From Coprococcus ammoniilyticus (lineage in GTDB: Bacteria; Bacillota; Clostridia; Lachnospirales; Lachnospiraceae), in assembly GCF_025567345.1 (NCBI RefSeq), contig NZ_JAOQJS010000003.1:248001-312000 (forward strand): DNA of 64,000 bases, in the 5' to 3' direction. Positions 50,804-60,866 of this stretch are shown in pieces. The notes under the pieces are model-generated. The model did no database searches, was not told the origin of the DNA, and saw only the letters and a list, made by a program, of their open reading frames with translations. Numbering within the stretch: the stretch's first letter is position 1; every line of letters starts with the position of its first letter. The position numbers and the translations under genes were made by a program.

Positions 50804-53800
50804 TTATTTAATCTTCGCTTTTACTTTAACGGAATAAGCACCATATGTTTTTTTCTTATTCAGAGTTTTGTATGCTCTGACCTTGAAATAATATGTCTTT
50901 CCTTTTTTCAGGCTCTTCTTTGTCAGATTCAGCTTCTTTGTATCGCCGATCTTCTTATACTTGCCTTTCTTTGAGGTTGCCATATATACCTGATATCCAC
51001 TGGCACCGGCTACCTTCTTCCAGCTTATCTTACATGCCTTTGATTTTGCTGTCGTCTTTACTGATTTTACCTTTGATGGCTTCGTTACAAATGCCTTACT
51101 CTTCTCTTTGCCCTTTATCTTAGAGTTTCCTGACTTCTTATAAGCATATACACTATAAGTGTATTTGGTTCCTGCTTTCAGCTTCTTCGCACTGTAAGAA
51201 GATGCATTCTTACCCACCGTTTTTATAAGTTTCTTCTTGCCGGAGCCCTGCTTCTGGTAGATCATATATCCATCTGCATCAGATACCTTCTTCCATGTGA
51301 TCTTTGCAGAAGTTGTCTTGATCTTGCTTACTGTAATCTTTTTTGTTGTACCAGGCTTCTTCACATTCGGTGTGGTCTTTGCCTTAATCGCAAATGTCTT
51401 TGACACACTTCCTGTATAATTGCCTTTTCCGGTTATCACAACCTTCGCTGTACCAACATTTGTATTGTTGGAATATGCTGCCGTGTAATCTGTATTCAGC
51501 TTCAGCTCCTTACCTTTTAATGTAACAGTAACTGCAGGTGTTAATGCTTTTCCTGTATAAGTCTGGTCTGCCACCGTTATAACTGCCGCAGACAGATCTG
51601 TCTTTGTAACCGGTGTCGTCTGTTTTACAATTGCAAAATACTGTGTCAATGTACCGGTGTAATTTCCATTTCCTGTAATCTGTATCACAGCCTTGGTTGT
51701 CGGCTCTGTATTCGACTGATACGATACCGTATAGTCTGCAGATGCTCCGGCGCTCAGCACTGCATTTCTTGCTGTATCCTTGACAATAACGGAAGGTGTG
51801 ACAGCCTTTCCTGTATAGGATACGCTCTTTGTATAGGACACCGTACATTGCTCTATCTGTTTTGGAAGGATCGTAAAGGTTCCATATCCTGTATTTTTAA
51901 AGGAATCCGAAAGACCATTTACCGTGATTCTTGCAGTTCCGGCATTGATATTTTCAGAATAGAGCACACTGTATTCGGATGGATCGATCACTCTGCCGGA
52001 TACCTTTACTGTAACAGCCGGCTTCTGTTCCCTGCCGTTATAAGTCTGGTTATCTGCTGTTATCTCTGCATCCTTGAGATTGATCTCCTGTTTCTGGATT
52101 GAGAAATACCGGTCTATTGTTCCTGTATAATTTCCTTTTCCTGTGATCTTGATCCGTGCAGATGTTGTCACTTCTGTATTATTCTGATAGCTGACATCAT
52201 AATCAACATTTTGCTTTAGCTCAACTGCTCCATCCATTACCTTTACTTCCGGACAAACCTGTTTTCCTGTATATGACATCAGATTTGCATAAGTCACAGA
52301 AACGTCTTTCAGAGGCTTCGCCTGGATTGTAAATTTTTCAGTTATCGTTCCCTTATAATTGCCTTTGCCTGTAACTGTGATCGTTGCAGTTCCGACATTG
52401 ACATTGTTGGAATATGCCACGTCATAGTTTGCAGCCGCCAGTGATCTTCCACTTATCATAACAGTGAATCCCGGTTTCAGCTCTCCTCCTGTATAGGTAT
52501 ATGGAGAACCCATAACCATGATAAATCCGCCATTATTTATATCAAAAGGCAGAATGGTAAAGTTCTTTTCAACTGTTCCATCATAATTGCCAAGACCTGT
52601 TATCTTTGCTTTTGCAGTTCCGGCATTGATGTTATTTGTAAATGCAACTGCATAATCCTTGCCCTTTGTAAGCGTTTTACCGTTAAAGGTTACTGTAATA
52701 TCCGGACTTAATGCAGATCCTGTGTAAGTCACTGTCCCCACATTCATTACCAGAGAATTATTCAGCGCCTTCTTCGTGATCGCAAAAGTTCCGGTTGTGG
52801 TTCCCTTATAATTACTGCCGGTTCCGGTCACAGTAACAGTTGCCGTTCCGACATTGGTATTGCCGGAATATGAAACACTGAATTCTGACAGATTTGTGAT
52901 CCGCTTTCCACTTGTGGTTGTAAGGCTTACAACTGCCGGTGTAAATGCCGCACCTGTATATTCATATGCCCGCTGTACAAGTGCTACTTCTGCACCTGTA
53001 ATATCTGCTGCCACGATCTTAAATGTCAGGGATCTTTTACCTGTATATGCTCCGATACCCTGTATCGTAATGGTTGCAGTGGAACCAACCGTCTTATTGT
53101 TGGTTACTGTTATAGTATAACTCTCACCTTCTACCAGAGTAACTCCATCCCGTGTGATCCTGAGCTTCGGAATAATGGCTTCGCCTCCCTGATACTCCTG
53201 ATCTCCGATCGATGCTATGCTGATCGAACGGTCATTGATGTTTGTTACGATCTTTGTGATCTTAAATGTACATGTCTGTGTACCGCTGAAGTTTCCATTT
53301 CCTGTGATCCGGATCGATGCACTGTCTGTTTCATTTATATTATTGCTATAGGAAACAGTGTAATCCGTTCCTGCCTTCAGTTCGTAGGAACCATAGGTCA
53401 GTTTTACAGAAGGCTTTACCTCGGATCCGGTATATATCATCTCTTTGCTGTATTCTGCTTTACAGGATGTGATAGCTCTGGCTGCGATCGTGAAGGTCGT
53501 CTTTGAACTTCCGCTGTAGTTGCCTTTTCCGGTTGCTGTAATCGTTCCTATACCGGCATTAATATTATTTTCATATGATAATTCATAATCTGTATTGGCA
53601 GCCAGCGTCGTAGTTCCAATCTTTACGGTTGCTGTCGGCTTCTGCTCACTTCCTGTAAATGTACATGCTGTAATATTACTGAAAACCGCTCCGTTGATTG
53701 ATTTCTTTGTAACAGTAAATGTTCCTTCTGCACTTCCTGTAAAGTTTGCATTTTTTCCTTTTATAGTTACCGTTGCCGTTCCACAGTTTTTATTATTCGA

Positions 53801-55333
53801 ATAACTTACAGTGAAATTCGTCATACTGGTGTAGGTCTTTCCAGATACAGTTGTAAAGGATGTAACACCCGGAGTCTGTGGCATGCCTGTATATTCATAA
53901 CTGTCTGCTTCCAAAACAACCTTTGCATTTGTCAGATCAAGTGCAACAACATTAAAGGTTGCTGTTCTTGTTCCTGTATAATCATTGATTCCCGTAATGG
54001 TTACTATTGCTTTAGAACCTGCGGTATAGTTATTGGTATAAGTAACCGTATAATCTGTATTCAGAGTAAGGATCGTACCACCATTTCTGACTGTAACAGC
54101 AGGTCGGAGTCCCTGTCCTGCATTGTATTCCTGGTCTGCGATCGCATCGACTGTAATCGTTGAAGCATTGACGTCAGTACGATCTCTGGTGATCTTATAT
54201 GTCAGTACTTTTCTTCCTGTAAAATTACCTTTTCCTGTCACTGTAGCAGTCGCTGCCGTTGTCTCATTTATATTATTGGAATAAGCAACGGTATAATCCG
54301 TACCCTCTATTAAGAGCTTCTGACCATATGTGATACGGATATTCGGCGTTACGGCACTTCCTGTCCATTTTACGCTCTCATCATAACTGAACGAGCAATC
54401 TGCCAGCGCTCTTGCACTGATCTTGAAATTTATAGATTTCGTTCCACTGTATCCGTTCTTTCCGGTGATCGTAACCGTACCTGTACCACAGTTAACATTT
54501 GCGCCATATGAAACGGTGTAATCGCTGTCCTTCGTCAGTGCTTTGCCATCATAGGTCACTGTAACCTCCGGTTTGATCTGTACTCCGGTATAGGTCTGAT
54601 CTGCAATTGTACTGCACACTGCCCCTGACAGATCCGGCAGGGAAGAAGTGATCGTAAAGTACACAGTTTTGGAACCTGTATAGTTTCCCTTGAACGTAAC
54701 AATTACCTTTGCAAGATTGCCGGCTGCTACATTATCTTTATAAGATACCGTATAATCTATTCCTTTGGTCAGTGTATATCCATCTGAAGTGACCGACATT
54801 ACTGTCGGTCTGATCTCTGCACCGGTCTGATCAAAGGATGTCTGATTCAATGTTACCTTTGCTGTATTCGTCACATCCAGAGGATTGACAGTCAATGTAC
54901 CGGTAACGGTTCCTGTATAATTGCCTTTTCCTGTCGCACTGAACGGTACCGTTCCTGCTGTCTTTGCTACATAGCTTGCAACTGTATAATCGGTTTTATT
55001 CGTCAATGTTGTTCTCAGTTCGCTGTCATAAACACTGATCTTTGGTGAAAATACTTCTGCTCCATATTTATATGTTGCAGGCTCTGCCGTCAAAGTCGCC
55101 TTTGAAATATCTCTTGGATTGATCTTAAAAGTGAGGGACTTTGTATTTGCATATTTGCCGCATCCACTGATCAGAACCGTTCCATTTCCTGCATTTGTAT
55201 TTGCGGAATAGGATACCGTATAATCCGTTCCCTGCTTTAATGTCGTGCTTCCATCCTTTACCGTGACAGCCGGTGTCTGTGCCTGTCCATTATATGTACA
55301 TGAAGTAGGTATCGTTGAAAACCTTACGATCAT
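50804..55333 (-). pseudogene. C-terminal part of a giant MBG-repeat surface protein, separated by a frameshift
   Basis: 1,509 residues, the larger piece of a broken gene. About 17 repeats of 75-80 residues follow one another, each with the pattern YTG..L.P.VTVK.G..L...TDYTVSY.NN.NAGTA.VTI.GKGNYTGT...TF.I, typical of the MBG/bacterial adhesin domain. The last 190 residues are two fibronectin type III-like domains very rich in Lys. No signal peptide is present, and its first ATG overlaps the stop of the upstream piece (ATGA), so alone it would stay in the cytosol. Removing 65 bp (see the direct repeats at 55275-55370) fuses it in frame to the signal-peptide piece. Antigenic or adhesive roles are inferred from the architecture. 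Confidence 0.85.
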
Positions 55334-55370
55334 GTCCGGGTCTGTGCCTGTCCATTATATGTACATGAAG
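55275..55370. repeat. 31-bp direct repeats flanking the frameshift in the MBG-repeat gene
   Basis: The same 31 bp occurs at 55275-55305 and 55340-55370, starts 65 bp apart, with 34 unrelated bases between. Because 65 is not a multiple of three, the insertion ends the first reading frame. Deletion of one repeat plus spacer restores continuous MBG-repeat coding. Confidence 0.85.
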
Positions 55371-57069
55371 CTACCGTTACCGTTGCTGTTGAGATATCTT
55401 TTGTCTCTGTATCTCCACCACTGCTGCTGTTTGATTTGATCGTGAAATATACTGTCTTTGACCCTGTATAGTTTCCTTTGAATGTGACAATTACCTTTGC
55501 CGCAGTACCAACCGCAGTATTATTCTGATAGCTTACGGTATAATCGGTTCCTGCCGTTAATGTATGTCCGCCTGCTGTTACTGCTGTAACGGTTGGCTTG
55601 ATCTCTGATCCTGTCTGCGTAAATTCTGTCTGATTTAATGTAACTGCTGCTACACTTGACACATTCAGTGCATTTACCGTAAAGGTTCCGCTGACCGTTC
55701 CGGTATAGTTTCCTTTTCCGGTTGCTGTGATCGTTACATTTCCAACATTTACTGCATTATAACTTCCTATCGTATAATCGGTATTATTCGTTAATGTTCT
55801 TCCGAGTCCGTTATCTTTGACTGTGATATTAGATGATGTAACTGATGCTCCGTAATTGTAGGTTTCTGTCGCTGCTGTCAGCGTTGCATTCGACAGATTT
55901 CTTCTTGCAATTGTAAATGTCGCTGTCTTCGTATTCCTATACTTGCCGCATCCGGTGATCGTCACTGTTCCGGTTCCGGCATTGGTATTGGATGCATACT
56001 GTACGGTGTAATCCGTTCCCTGTCTCAGTGTTGTACTTCCGTCTTTTACGGTAACTGCCGGTGTCTGAGCGGTTCCGTTATAGGTACAGGATGCTACCGT
56101 TACGCTTGCTGCCGAGATATCTTTCGTTCCTGTATCTCCGCCACTGCTGCTGTTTGTGATCGTAAAGTTTACTGTCTTTGTTCCTGTATAACAATTTATA
56201 CCTGTAATTGTTACAGATGCCGTTCCTGCATTGGTATTATTGCTGTAAGAAAGAGTATAGTCAACACCTTCTTCCAGATACTGATAATCATTATTCTCAT
56301 CCAGCCAGGAGTTCACATCGGCAATCGTTACCGATGGCTTCTTTTCCTTTCCATCATAGCTGTAATTGGAATTGCTTAGTGTGATGATCTGATCCTGGAT
56401 ATTGGCAGCCTTCAGATACCAGGTATAGGTTTTGGAACCACTGAAATTATTCATTCCCTTAATCGCTGTCGTTCCCTTAGAACCAATCTTCAGATAATTC
56501 TCTGAAAGAGTAACATTCTCATAATAATCTTTCTCTGCTACCAGAACCTTTCCATTCCAGGTAACCGATTCGACTGTCGGAGAATTTGCCAGATTCTTTA
56601 CATATGGAACATAATACTTGCCGGATACAAGTGTCGTATCGGATGCAAATTTGACCGTTGCTTTATTGATCGGTGTGACACGGATCTTGAATTTTGCCGT
56701 ATTGCTTCCTGTATAACCCTTTTCCGGTTTACCGGTTATCGTCGCCACGGCAAGCTCAGTTGCAGTTGACACGTTCACGTTGTTTGTGTATACCACATCA
56801 TAACAGTCTGACGGTACTTCCTCCCCATCTACCTTTACCGTAACCGGTGCTTCGATCGCCTCGCCGGTATAATAATTACCAAGACCGGTTTCCGTCGTCG
56901 CTACAACAGTAACCTTATGTGCTCCATCCTTTCCGGACAGGTCGATCAGATCCGCTGCCTTCACCCGACCTGCAAATGGAATTCCTGCCCCGCCATACGG
57001 CACGATCATCGTGATGACCATGACAACGGTAAGGAACCATGCTGCTGCTCTTTTTCCATGTTCTCTCAT
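55330..57069 (-). CDS. N-terminal part of the giant MBG-repeat surface protein, with signal peptide
   Basis: 579 residues. Residues 1-38 are a signal peptide (basic start MREHGKRAAAW, then FLTVVMVITMIVPYGGAG and an AGRVKAAD cleavage region). About five MBG-like repeats follow, each near 80 residues, with the pattern YTG...TDYTVSYQNNT...GKGNYTG. The open frame stops within a repeat at SCTYNGQAQT then RT. This is inside a motif that continues normally, as QTPAVTVKDGST, in the downstream piece. As it stands the product would be a truncated secreted protein without the C-terminal part. With the downstream piece the intact protein would be about 2,067 residues. No wall-sorting motif is seen. Confidence 0.85.
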   Translation of the reverse strand: MREHGKRAAAWFLTVVMVITMIVPYGGAGIPFAGRVKAADLIDLSGKDGAHKVTVVATTETGLGNYYTGEAIEAPVTVKVDGEEVPSDCYDVVYTNNVNVSTATELAVATITGKPEKGYTGSNTAKFKIRVTPINKATVKFASDTTLVSGKYYVPYVKNLANSPTVESVTWNGKVLVAEKDYYENVTLSENYLKIGSKGTTAIKGMNNFSGSKTYTWYLKAANIQDQIITLSNSNYSYDGKEKKPSVTIADVNSWLDENNDYQYLEEGVDYTLSYSNNTNAGTASVTITGINCYTGTKTVNFTITNSSSGGDTGTKDISAASVTVASCTYNGTAQTPAVTVKDGSTTLRQGTDYTVQYASNTNAGTGTVTITGCGKYRNTKTATFTIARRNLSNATLTAATETYNYGASVTSSNITVKDNGLGRTLTNNTDYTIGSYNAVNVGNVTITATGKGNYTGTVSGTFTVNALNVSSVAAVTLNQTEFTQTGSEIKPTVTAVTAGGHTLTAGTDYTVSYQNNTAVGTAAKVIVTFKGNYTGSKTVYFTIKSNSSSGGDTETKDISTATVTVASCTYNGQAQTRT

Positions 57070-57193
57070 GCTTCTAAAATGCCCTCCTTGCTGTTATGCC
57101 CGCTGTATTATACACTTTATACAAGATGTCTCTACATTTGTACTGCCCCTCTGTGCATATTTTTCATTTCATCCTGTCTCTTATGATATTGCA

Positions 57194-57289
57194 TAAAAAA
57201 ATACCCCAAATGCAGTTCCGCGCAAACAAAATTTAAGTGAATTTTACCATTTTTTGCATGCCGCTTCAATCCGCATTTGGGATATTTTT
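57194..57289 (-). terminator. Terminator after the LCP gene
   Basis: AATATCCCAAATGCGG and a near-complementary TGCATTTGGGGTATTT surround a loop of about 60 nt, followed by a T run. It lies about 30 bp past the LCP stop, on the minus strand. Confidence 0.65.
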
Positions 57290-57316
57290 AATTTTTATTT
57301 TATATAATATGTCACA

Positions 57317-58894
57317 CTAACTGGTTGGAATATAGAAAATATCCAGCATCTCTTCTACCAGACTTCCCGTATCCACCTGATACTCATCAAAATGAGCAGG
57401 GCGTTCATACGTTCCCGGAAGCTTCTGTATATCCTTCTCTGCAACTGCTATATCCATTCCACGCATTCTGCTGAACAGATACAGGCAGGCATCTCTGTCC
57501 AGATTCGTCTGCAGATATGGACTTGCTGCCTCGTATACCTTCTTTATGATTCCCTTATCATCGGAATAGCACTGTTCAAACCGCTCCAGCCAGCCTGCCA
57601 GATACTGACTCTGACGTTCCATCCGTCTGCCATGTTCGCCGACTGCATCCGTTACCGTATCCATCTTTTCCAGATACCGGTATGCGTCATTGCCCTGTAA
57701 GGTGACTACATCCTTCTCAAAGACATTCTCACTGATCGTATCTCTGGCTGTCAATGTTACCCCGCTCAGGACGTCATTGATATCTGCCATTGCATCCATA
57801 TCAAGTGCCACATAACCGTTGATTGGAAGATTATACATCAGTCCGGATACCGCATGTGTAAAATTCTCACAACTGACGATCTCGCCATCCCCATAACCAT
57901 ATGCCAGTCCGATCTGCATCCGGTCTGTAAGTGCTGTTTTTCCTTCTATGGTTTTAATATCCACATCTGTCATACTGTCACGATTTATATTAATAACGTG
58001 AAGCTTATCATTTCGAAGATCAAATACCATCAGGAAGCACAGATCGATCCTTCCGCCATACCGGACATATTCAGAACCATTTGCATCCGAATAAGTCAGG
58101 GCATCATCTCTGTCTCTGAGATCAGCTTCCGTCGTGGATTCTGTATCCTCTGAGGCTTTCTTTGATTTTTTCTTTGACTTCTTTGACTTTTTGGACTTTG
58201 TTTCTTCCGTTGCCGCCTCTGTCGTCTTCGGTTCTTCGTTCTTTTCCGGTTCCTTCGGCACATACTCGGAATTATCCACGCCAAATACCAGAATCGATAC
58301 GCTATCTGTATTATAAACGTAGTTCTTTCCTTTATATGTGATAGCCGTTGATGAAGATCCGTCAGTATGAAAGCTCACCTTTTCTCCCTGCGCATTTTCT
58401 GCCAGCCGGTTCTTTCCATTCATATACATTCTTGCAAATATACCGGCAGGGATCCCGGTCACAACCAGAATCACAACAAGCAGGATCACACAGATCTTTT
58501 TCCGGAGGCTCCATGGATCCTTCAGCTTTTTGGGTGCATGTACCGGTCTGGATTCCAGTTCCGGATCCAGCTTCTTCTTTTCCCGTTTCGCTTTTTCTGC
58601 CTTCTTCTGGAAAAATTCTTTTCTGATATCCTCTGTCTGGATGCCTTCGGCAGCGATCTCTTCCTGCGTTTCCTGCACGATCTCTTTTATAAGCTGATCG
58701 ACCGCTTCCTCACCAGTCTGTGGAACCGGAGCAGCAGCCGGCTCTTCCGTCCGGCTGACCGGACGGCTGTTTTCGGTTTCCTGTTTTACTTCTGTCTTTT
58801 TTCCTTCTGACTCTTTTTCTTCTGACTGTCCATCCTGCAATGCTTCTGCAAGCCGGATCGCTTCTAACAGCTTCTCGTCAAATAAATCTTCCAT
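57317..58894 (-). CDS. LytR-CpsA-Psr (LCP) family protein with large cytosolic N-terminal domain
   Basis: 525 residues. LCP enzymes transfer undecaprenyl-linked glycopolymers such as teichoic acid to peptidoglycan outside the membrane. The N-terminal 130 residues are cytosolic, charged and rich in Glu and Lys. One TM follows at about 134-150 (KICVILLVVILVVTGIPAG). The LCP domain contains the conserved residues in GGRIDLCFLMVFDLRNDKLH near 285, VININRDSMTDV near 300 and HGRRMERQSQYLAGWLERF near 425. An unusual Lys/Ser insert (KSKKSKKSKKKSKK-type) lies near 230. It starts 10 bp after the glyA stop, so both are one transcript, ended by a hairpin. Which polymer it attaches is unknown. Confidence 0.88.
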   Translation of the reverse strand: MEDLFDEKLLEAIRLAEALQDGQSEEKESEGKKTEVKQETENSRPVSRTEEPAAAPVPQTGEEAVDQLIKEIVQETQEEIAAEGIQTEDIRKEFFQKKAEKAKREKKKLDPELESRPVHAPKKLKDPWSLRKKICVILLVVILVVTGIPAGIFARMYMNGKNRLAENAQGEKVSFHTDGSSSTAITYKGKNYVYNTDSVSILVFGVDNSEYVPKEPEKNEEPKTTEAATEETKSKKSKKSKKKSKKASEDTESTTEADLRDRDDALTYSDANGSEYVRYGGRIDLCFLMVFDLRNDKLHVININRDSMTDVDIKTIEGKTALTDRMQIGLAYGYGDGEIVSCENFTHAVSGLMYNLPINGYVALDMDAMADINDVLSGVTLTARDTISENVFEKDVVTLQGNDAYRYLEKMDTVTDAVGEHGRRMERQSQYLAGWLERFEQCYSDDKGIIKKVYEAASPYLQTNLDRDACLYLFSRMRGMDIAVAEKDIQKLPGTYERPAHFDEYQVDTGSLVEEMLDIFYIPTS

Positions 58895-58903
58895 ATAACA
58901 ACC

Positions 58904-60139
58904 TTATGCATACAGTGGATATTTCTCTACAATACTCTTAACAAGTGCTTCTGCTTTTGCCTTGTCATCATCAATCACTGCTGCCTTGATTGCCTCAGCA
59001 ATTGTCTCCATATCAGCTTCATTTGCACCTCTGGTTGTAACCGCCGGTGTTCCGATACGGATACCGCTTGTTACAAACGGAGATTTTGGATCATTTGGTA
59101 CTGTGTTCTTATTTACAGTGATATGAACCTCATCTAAAAGCTTCTCTACTTCTTTACCGGTACGATCCAGGTTCTGAAGATCCACCAGCATAAGGTGGTT
59201 ATCTGTACCGCCTGATACGATATTGAAGCCTCTTGCCATTAATGCGGATGCAAGTGCTGCTGCATTCTTTACAACCTGTGCCTGATACTCCTTATATTCC
59301 GGCTGTAATGCTTCCTTTAAGCATACTGCCTTACCTGCGATGACATGCATCAGAGGTCCACCCTGGATACCAGGGAATACTGCCTTATTGAAGTTGAATT
59401 TCTCATTGATTTCGTTGCTGCACATGATCATACCACCTCTAGGTCCGCGAAGTGTCTTATGTGTAGTAGTTGTTGTAACATGTGCATATGGAATCGGGCT
59501 CATATGAAGTCCTGCTGCTACAAGACCTGCGATGTGTGCCATATCTACCATCAGATATGCTCCAACCTCATCTGCGATCTCACGGAATCTCTTGAAATCG
59601 ATTGCTCTTGCATATGCAGATGCACCCGCTACGATCAGCTTTGGCTTGCATTCCTTTGCGATCTCAAGAACTTTGTCATAATCTATAAAGCCATCATCAT
59701 TTACACCATAAGGTACACAGTGGAAATATTTACCGGACATATTTACAGGTGATCCATGTGTCAGATGTCCGCCATGATCCAGATTCATTCCCATAAATGT
59801 ATCGCCAGGATTTAAAATAGCGAAAAATACTGCCATATTGGCCTGTGCTCCGGAATGTGGCTGAACATTTACATATTCACATCCAAATAATTCTTTTGCA
59901 CGCTCTCTGGCAAGATCTTCCACTACGTCTACATACTGGCATCCGCCATAATATCTCTTTCCAGGATAACCTTCTGCGTATTTGTTAGTCAGATGGCTTC
60001 CCATGGCTGCCATAACTGCCTTTGATACGATATTCTCTGATGCGATCAGCTCCAGATTGTTATTCTGTCTGTTCAGTTCATCCGTCATTGCTGCCGCAAC
60101 TTCCGGATCCACTTTTGTAATTTCATCAAATCCAAACAT
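58904..60139 (-). CDS. glyA: Serine hydroxymethyltransferase
   Basis: GlyA interconverts serine and glycine, charging tetrahydrofolate with a one-carbon unit used among other things for purines. The 411-residue PLP enzyme has EGYPGKRYYGGCQYVDVVED near 55, the active-site helix region VNVQPHSGAQANMAVFFAIL near 90, MVDMAHIAGLVAAGLHMSPI near 195 and the PLP lysine in HVTTTTTHKTLRGPRGG near 225. TSGIRIGTPAVTTRGANEAD near 360 is the C-terminal carboxylate site. A strong promoter precedes it, GGAGGT is the ribosome site, and the LCP gene follows after 10 bp. Confidence 0.97.
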   Translation of the reverse strand: MFGFDEITKVDPEVAAAMTDELNRQNNNLELIASENIVSKAVMAAMGSHLTNKYAEGYPGKRYYGGCQYVDVVEDLARERAKELFGCEYVNVQPHSGAQANMAVFFAILNPGDTFMGMNLDHGGHLTHGSPVNMSGKYFHCVPYGVNDDGFIDYDKVLEIAKECKPKLIVAGASAYARAIDFKRFREIADEVGAYLMVDMAHIAGLVAAGLHMSPIPYAHVTTTTTHKTLRGPRGGMIMCSNEINEKFNFNKAVFPGIQGGPLMHVIAGKAVCLKEALQPEYKEYQAQVVKNAAALASALMARGFNIVSGGTDNHLMLVDLQNLDRTGKEVEKLLDEVHITVNKNTVPNDPKSPFVTSGIRIGTPAVTTRGANEADMETIAEAIKAAVIDDDKAKAEALVKSIVEKYPLYA

Positions 60140-60186
60140 TTTCTTACCTCCTGGTATGTAATAATATATAACGCATTAATAGAGAC

Positions 60187-60215
60187 AGTATACCATGTCC
60201 TCCCTTTCCATACAA
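60187..60215 (-). promoter_or_regulatory. Predicted glyA promoter
   Basis: On the minus strand TTGTAT (60210-60215), 17 bp, then TATACT (60187-60192), about 50 bp before the glyA start. No glycine riboswitch pattern is visible in the short leader. Confidence 0.6.
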
Positions 60216-60308
60216 GCCAACAAGTAATAGAAATAGGATAGAAATAAAATTGATGGGAATAAGATCCGATCTTATTTTTCAGAAATGGAAATATTTTCAC
60301 TTCGCCCC

Positions 60309-60337
60309 TTGACAAATAAATTTCTCTATACTAATAT
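60309..60337 (+). promoter_or_regulatory. Predicted rpsT promoter
   Basis: A perfect TTGACA (60309-60314), 17 bp, then TAATAT (60332-60337). The expected leader is about 80 nt. Confidence 0.7.
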
Positions 60338-60426
60338 TGATGAGTATGTTTACATTGAATTGTCCGTGTCCGGTTTTAATGTAAAAACCTTATTATAATC
60401 TATAATTCAAATGGAGGTAGAGAATT

Positions 60427-60690
60427 TTGGCTAACATCAAATCTGCAAAGAAAAGAATTGAAGTAATTGACAAGAAGACTTTAAGAAACAAGATGATCAA
60501 GTCTAAGGTTAAGACAGTTATCAAAAAGGTAGAAGCTGCTATCGCTGCTGGTGACAAAGAAGCTGCTCAGGCAAATCTTCTGGTTGCTATCTCAGAGATC
60601 GACAAGGCTGCTTCAAAGGGCGTTTACCACAAGAACAATGCTTCTCGTAAAGTATCACGTCTTACAGCCGCTGTCAACAAGATGGCTTAA
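60427..60690 (+). CDS. rpsT: 30S ribosomal protein S20
   Basis: 87 residues, the usual length for S20, a primary 16S rRNA-binding protein of the small subunit. The sequence ANIKSAKKRIEVIDKKTLRN is typical; the body is Lys/Ala-rich helices, ending with GVYHKNNASRKVSRLTAAVN. The start is TTG, chosen because GGAGG lies 9 bp upstream and no ATG fits. E. coli rpsT also uses UUG, where it contributes to autogenous control, so the same may be true here. It is a single gene with a strong promoter and a clear terminator, divergent from glyA. Confidence 0.97.
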   Translation: MANIKSAKKRIEVIDKKTLRNKMIKSKVKTVIKKVEAAIAAGDKEAAQANLLVAISEIDKAASKGVYHKNNASRKVSRLTAAVNKMA

Positions 60691-60757
60691 TCTGACTCAT
60701 ATATATTTTTATAATTGATTACATATGTAAGGCTGCACATATATAATCAAAACCGTC

Positions 60758-60791
60758 AAAAAAAACAGAACCCTTGAGGTTCTGTTTTTTT
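60758..60791 (+). terminator. Terminator after rpsT
   Basis: AACAGAACC pairs with GGTTCTGTT around CTTGA, flanked by A and T runs. It is a strong intrinsic terminator and may also serve the convergent holA transcript from the other side. Confidence 0.9.
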
Positions 60792-60866
60792 GTGTAATAA
60801 TTCAGTCTCCAGACTATAATAATACCTGTGATATACAATGATATAACGATGTTCGTGTAGCTCCGG

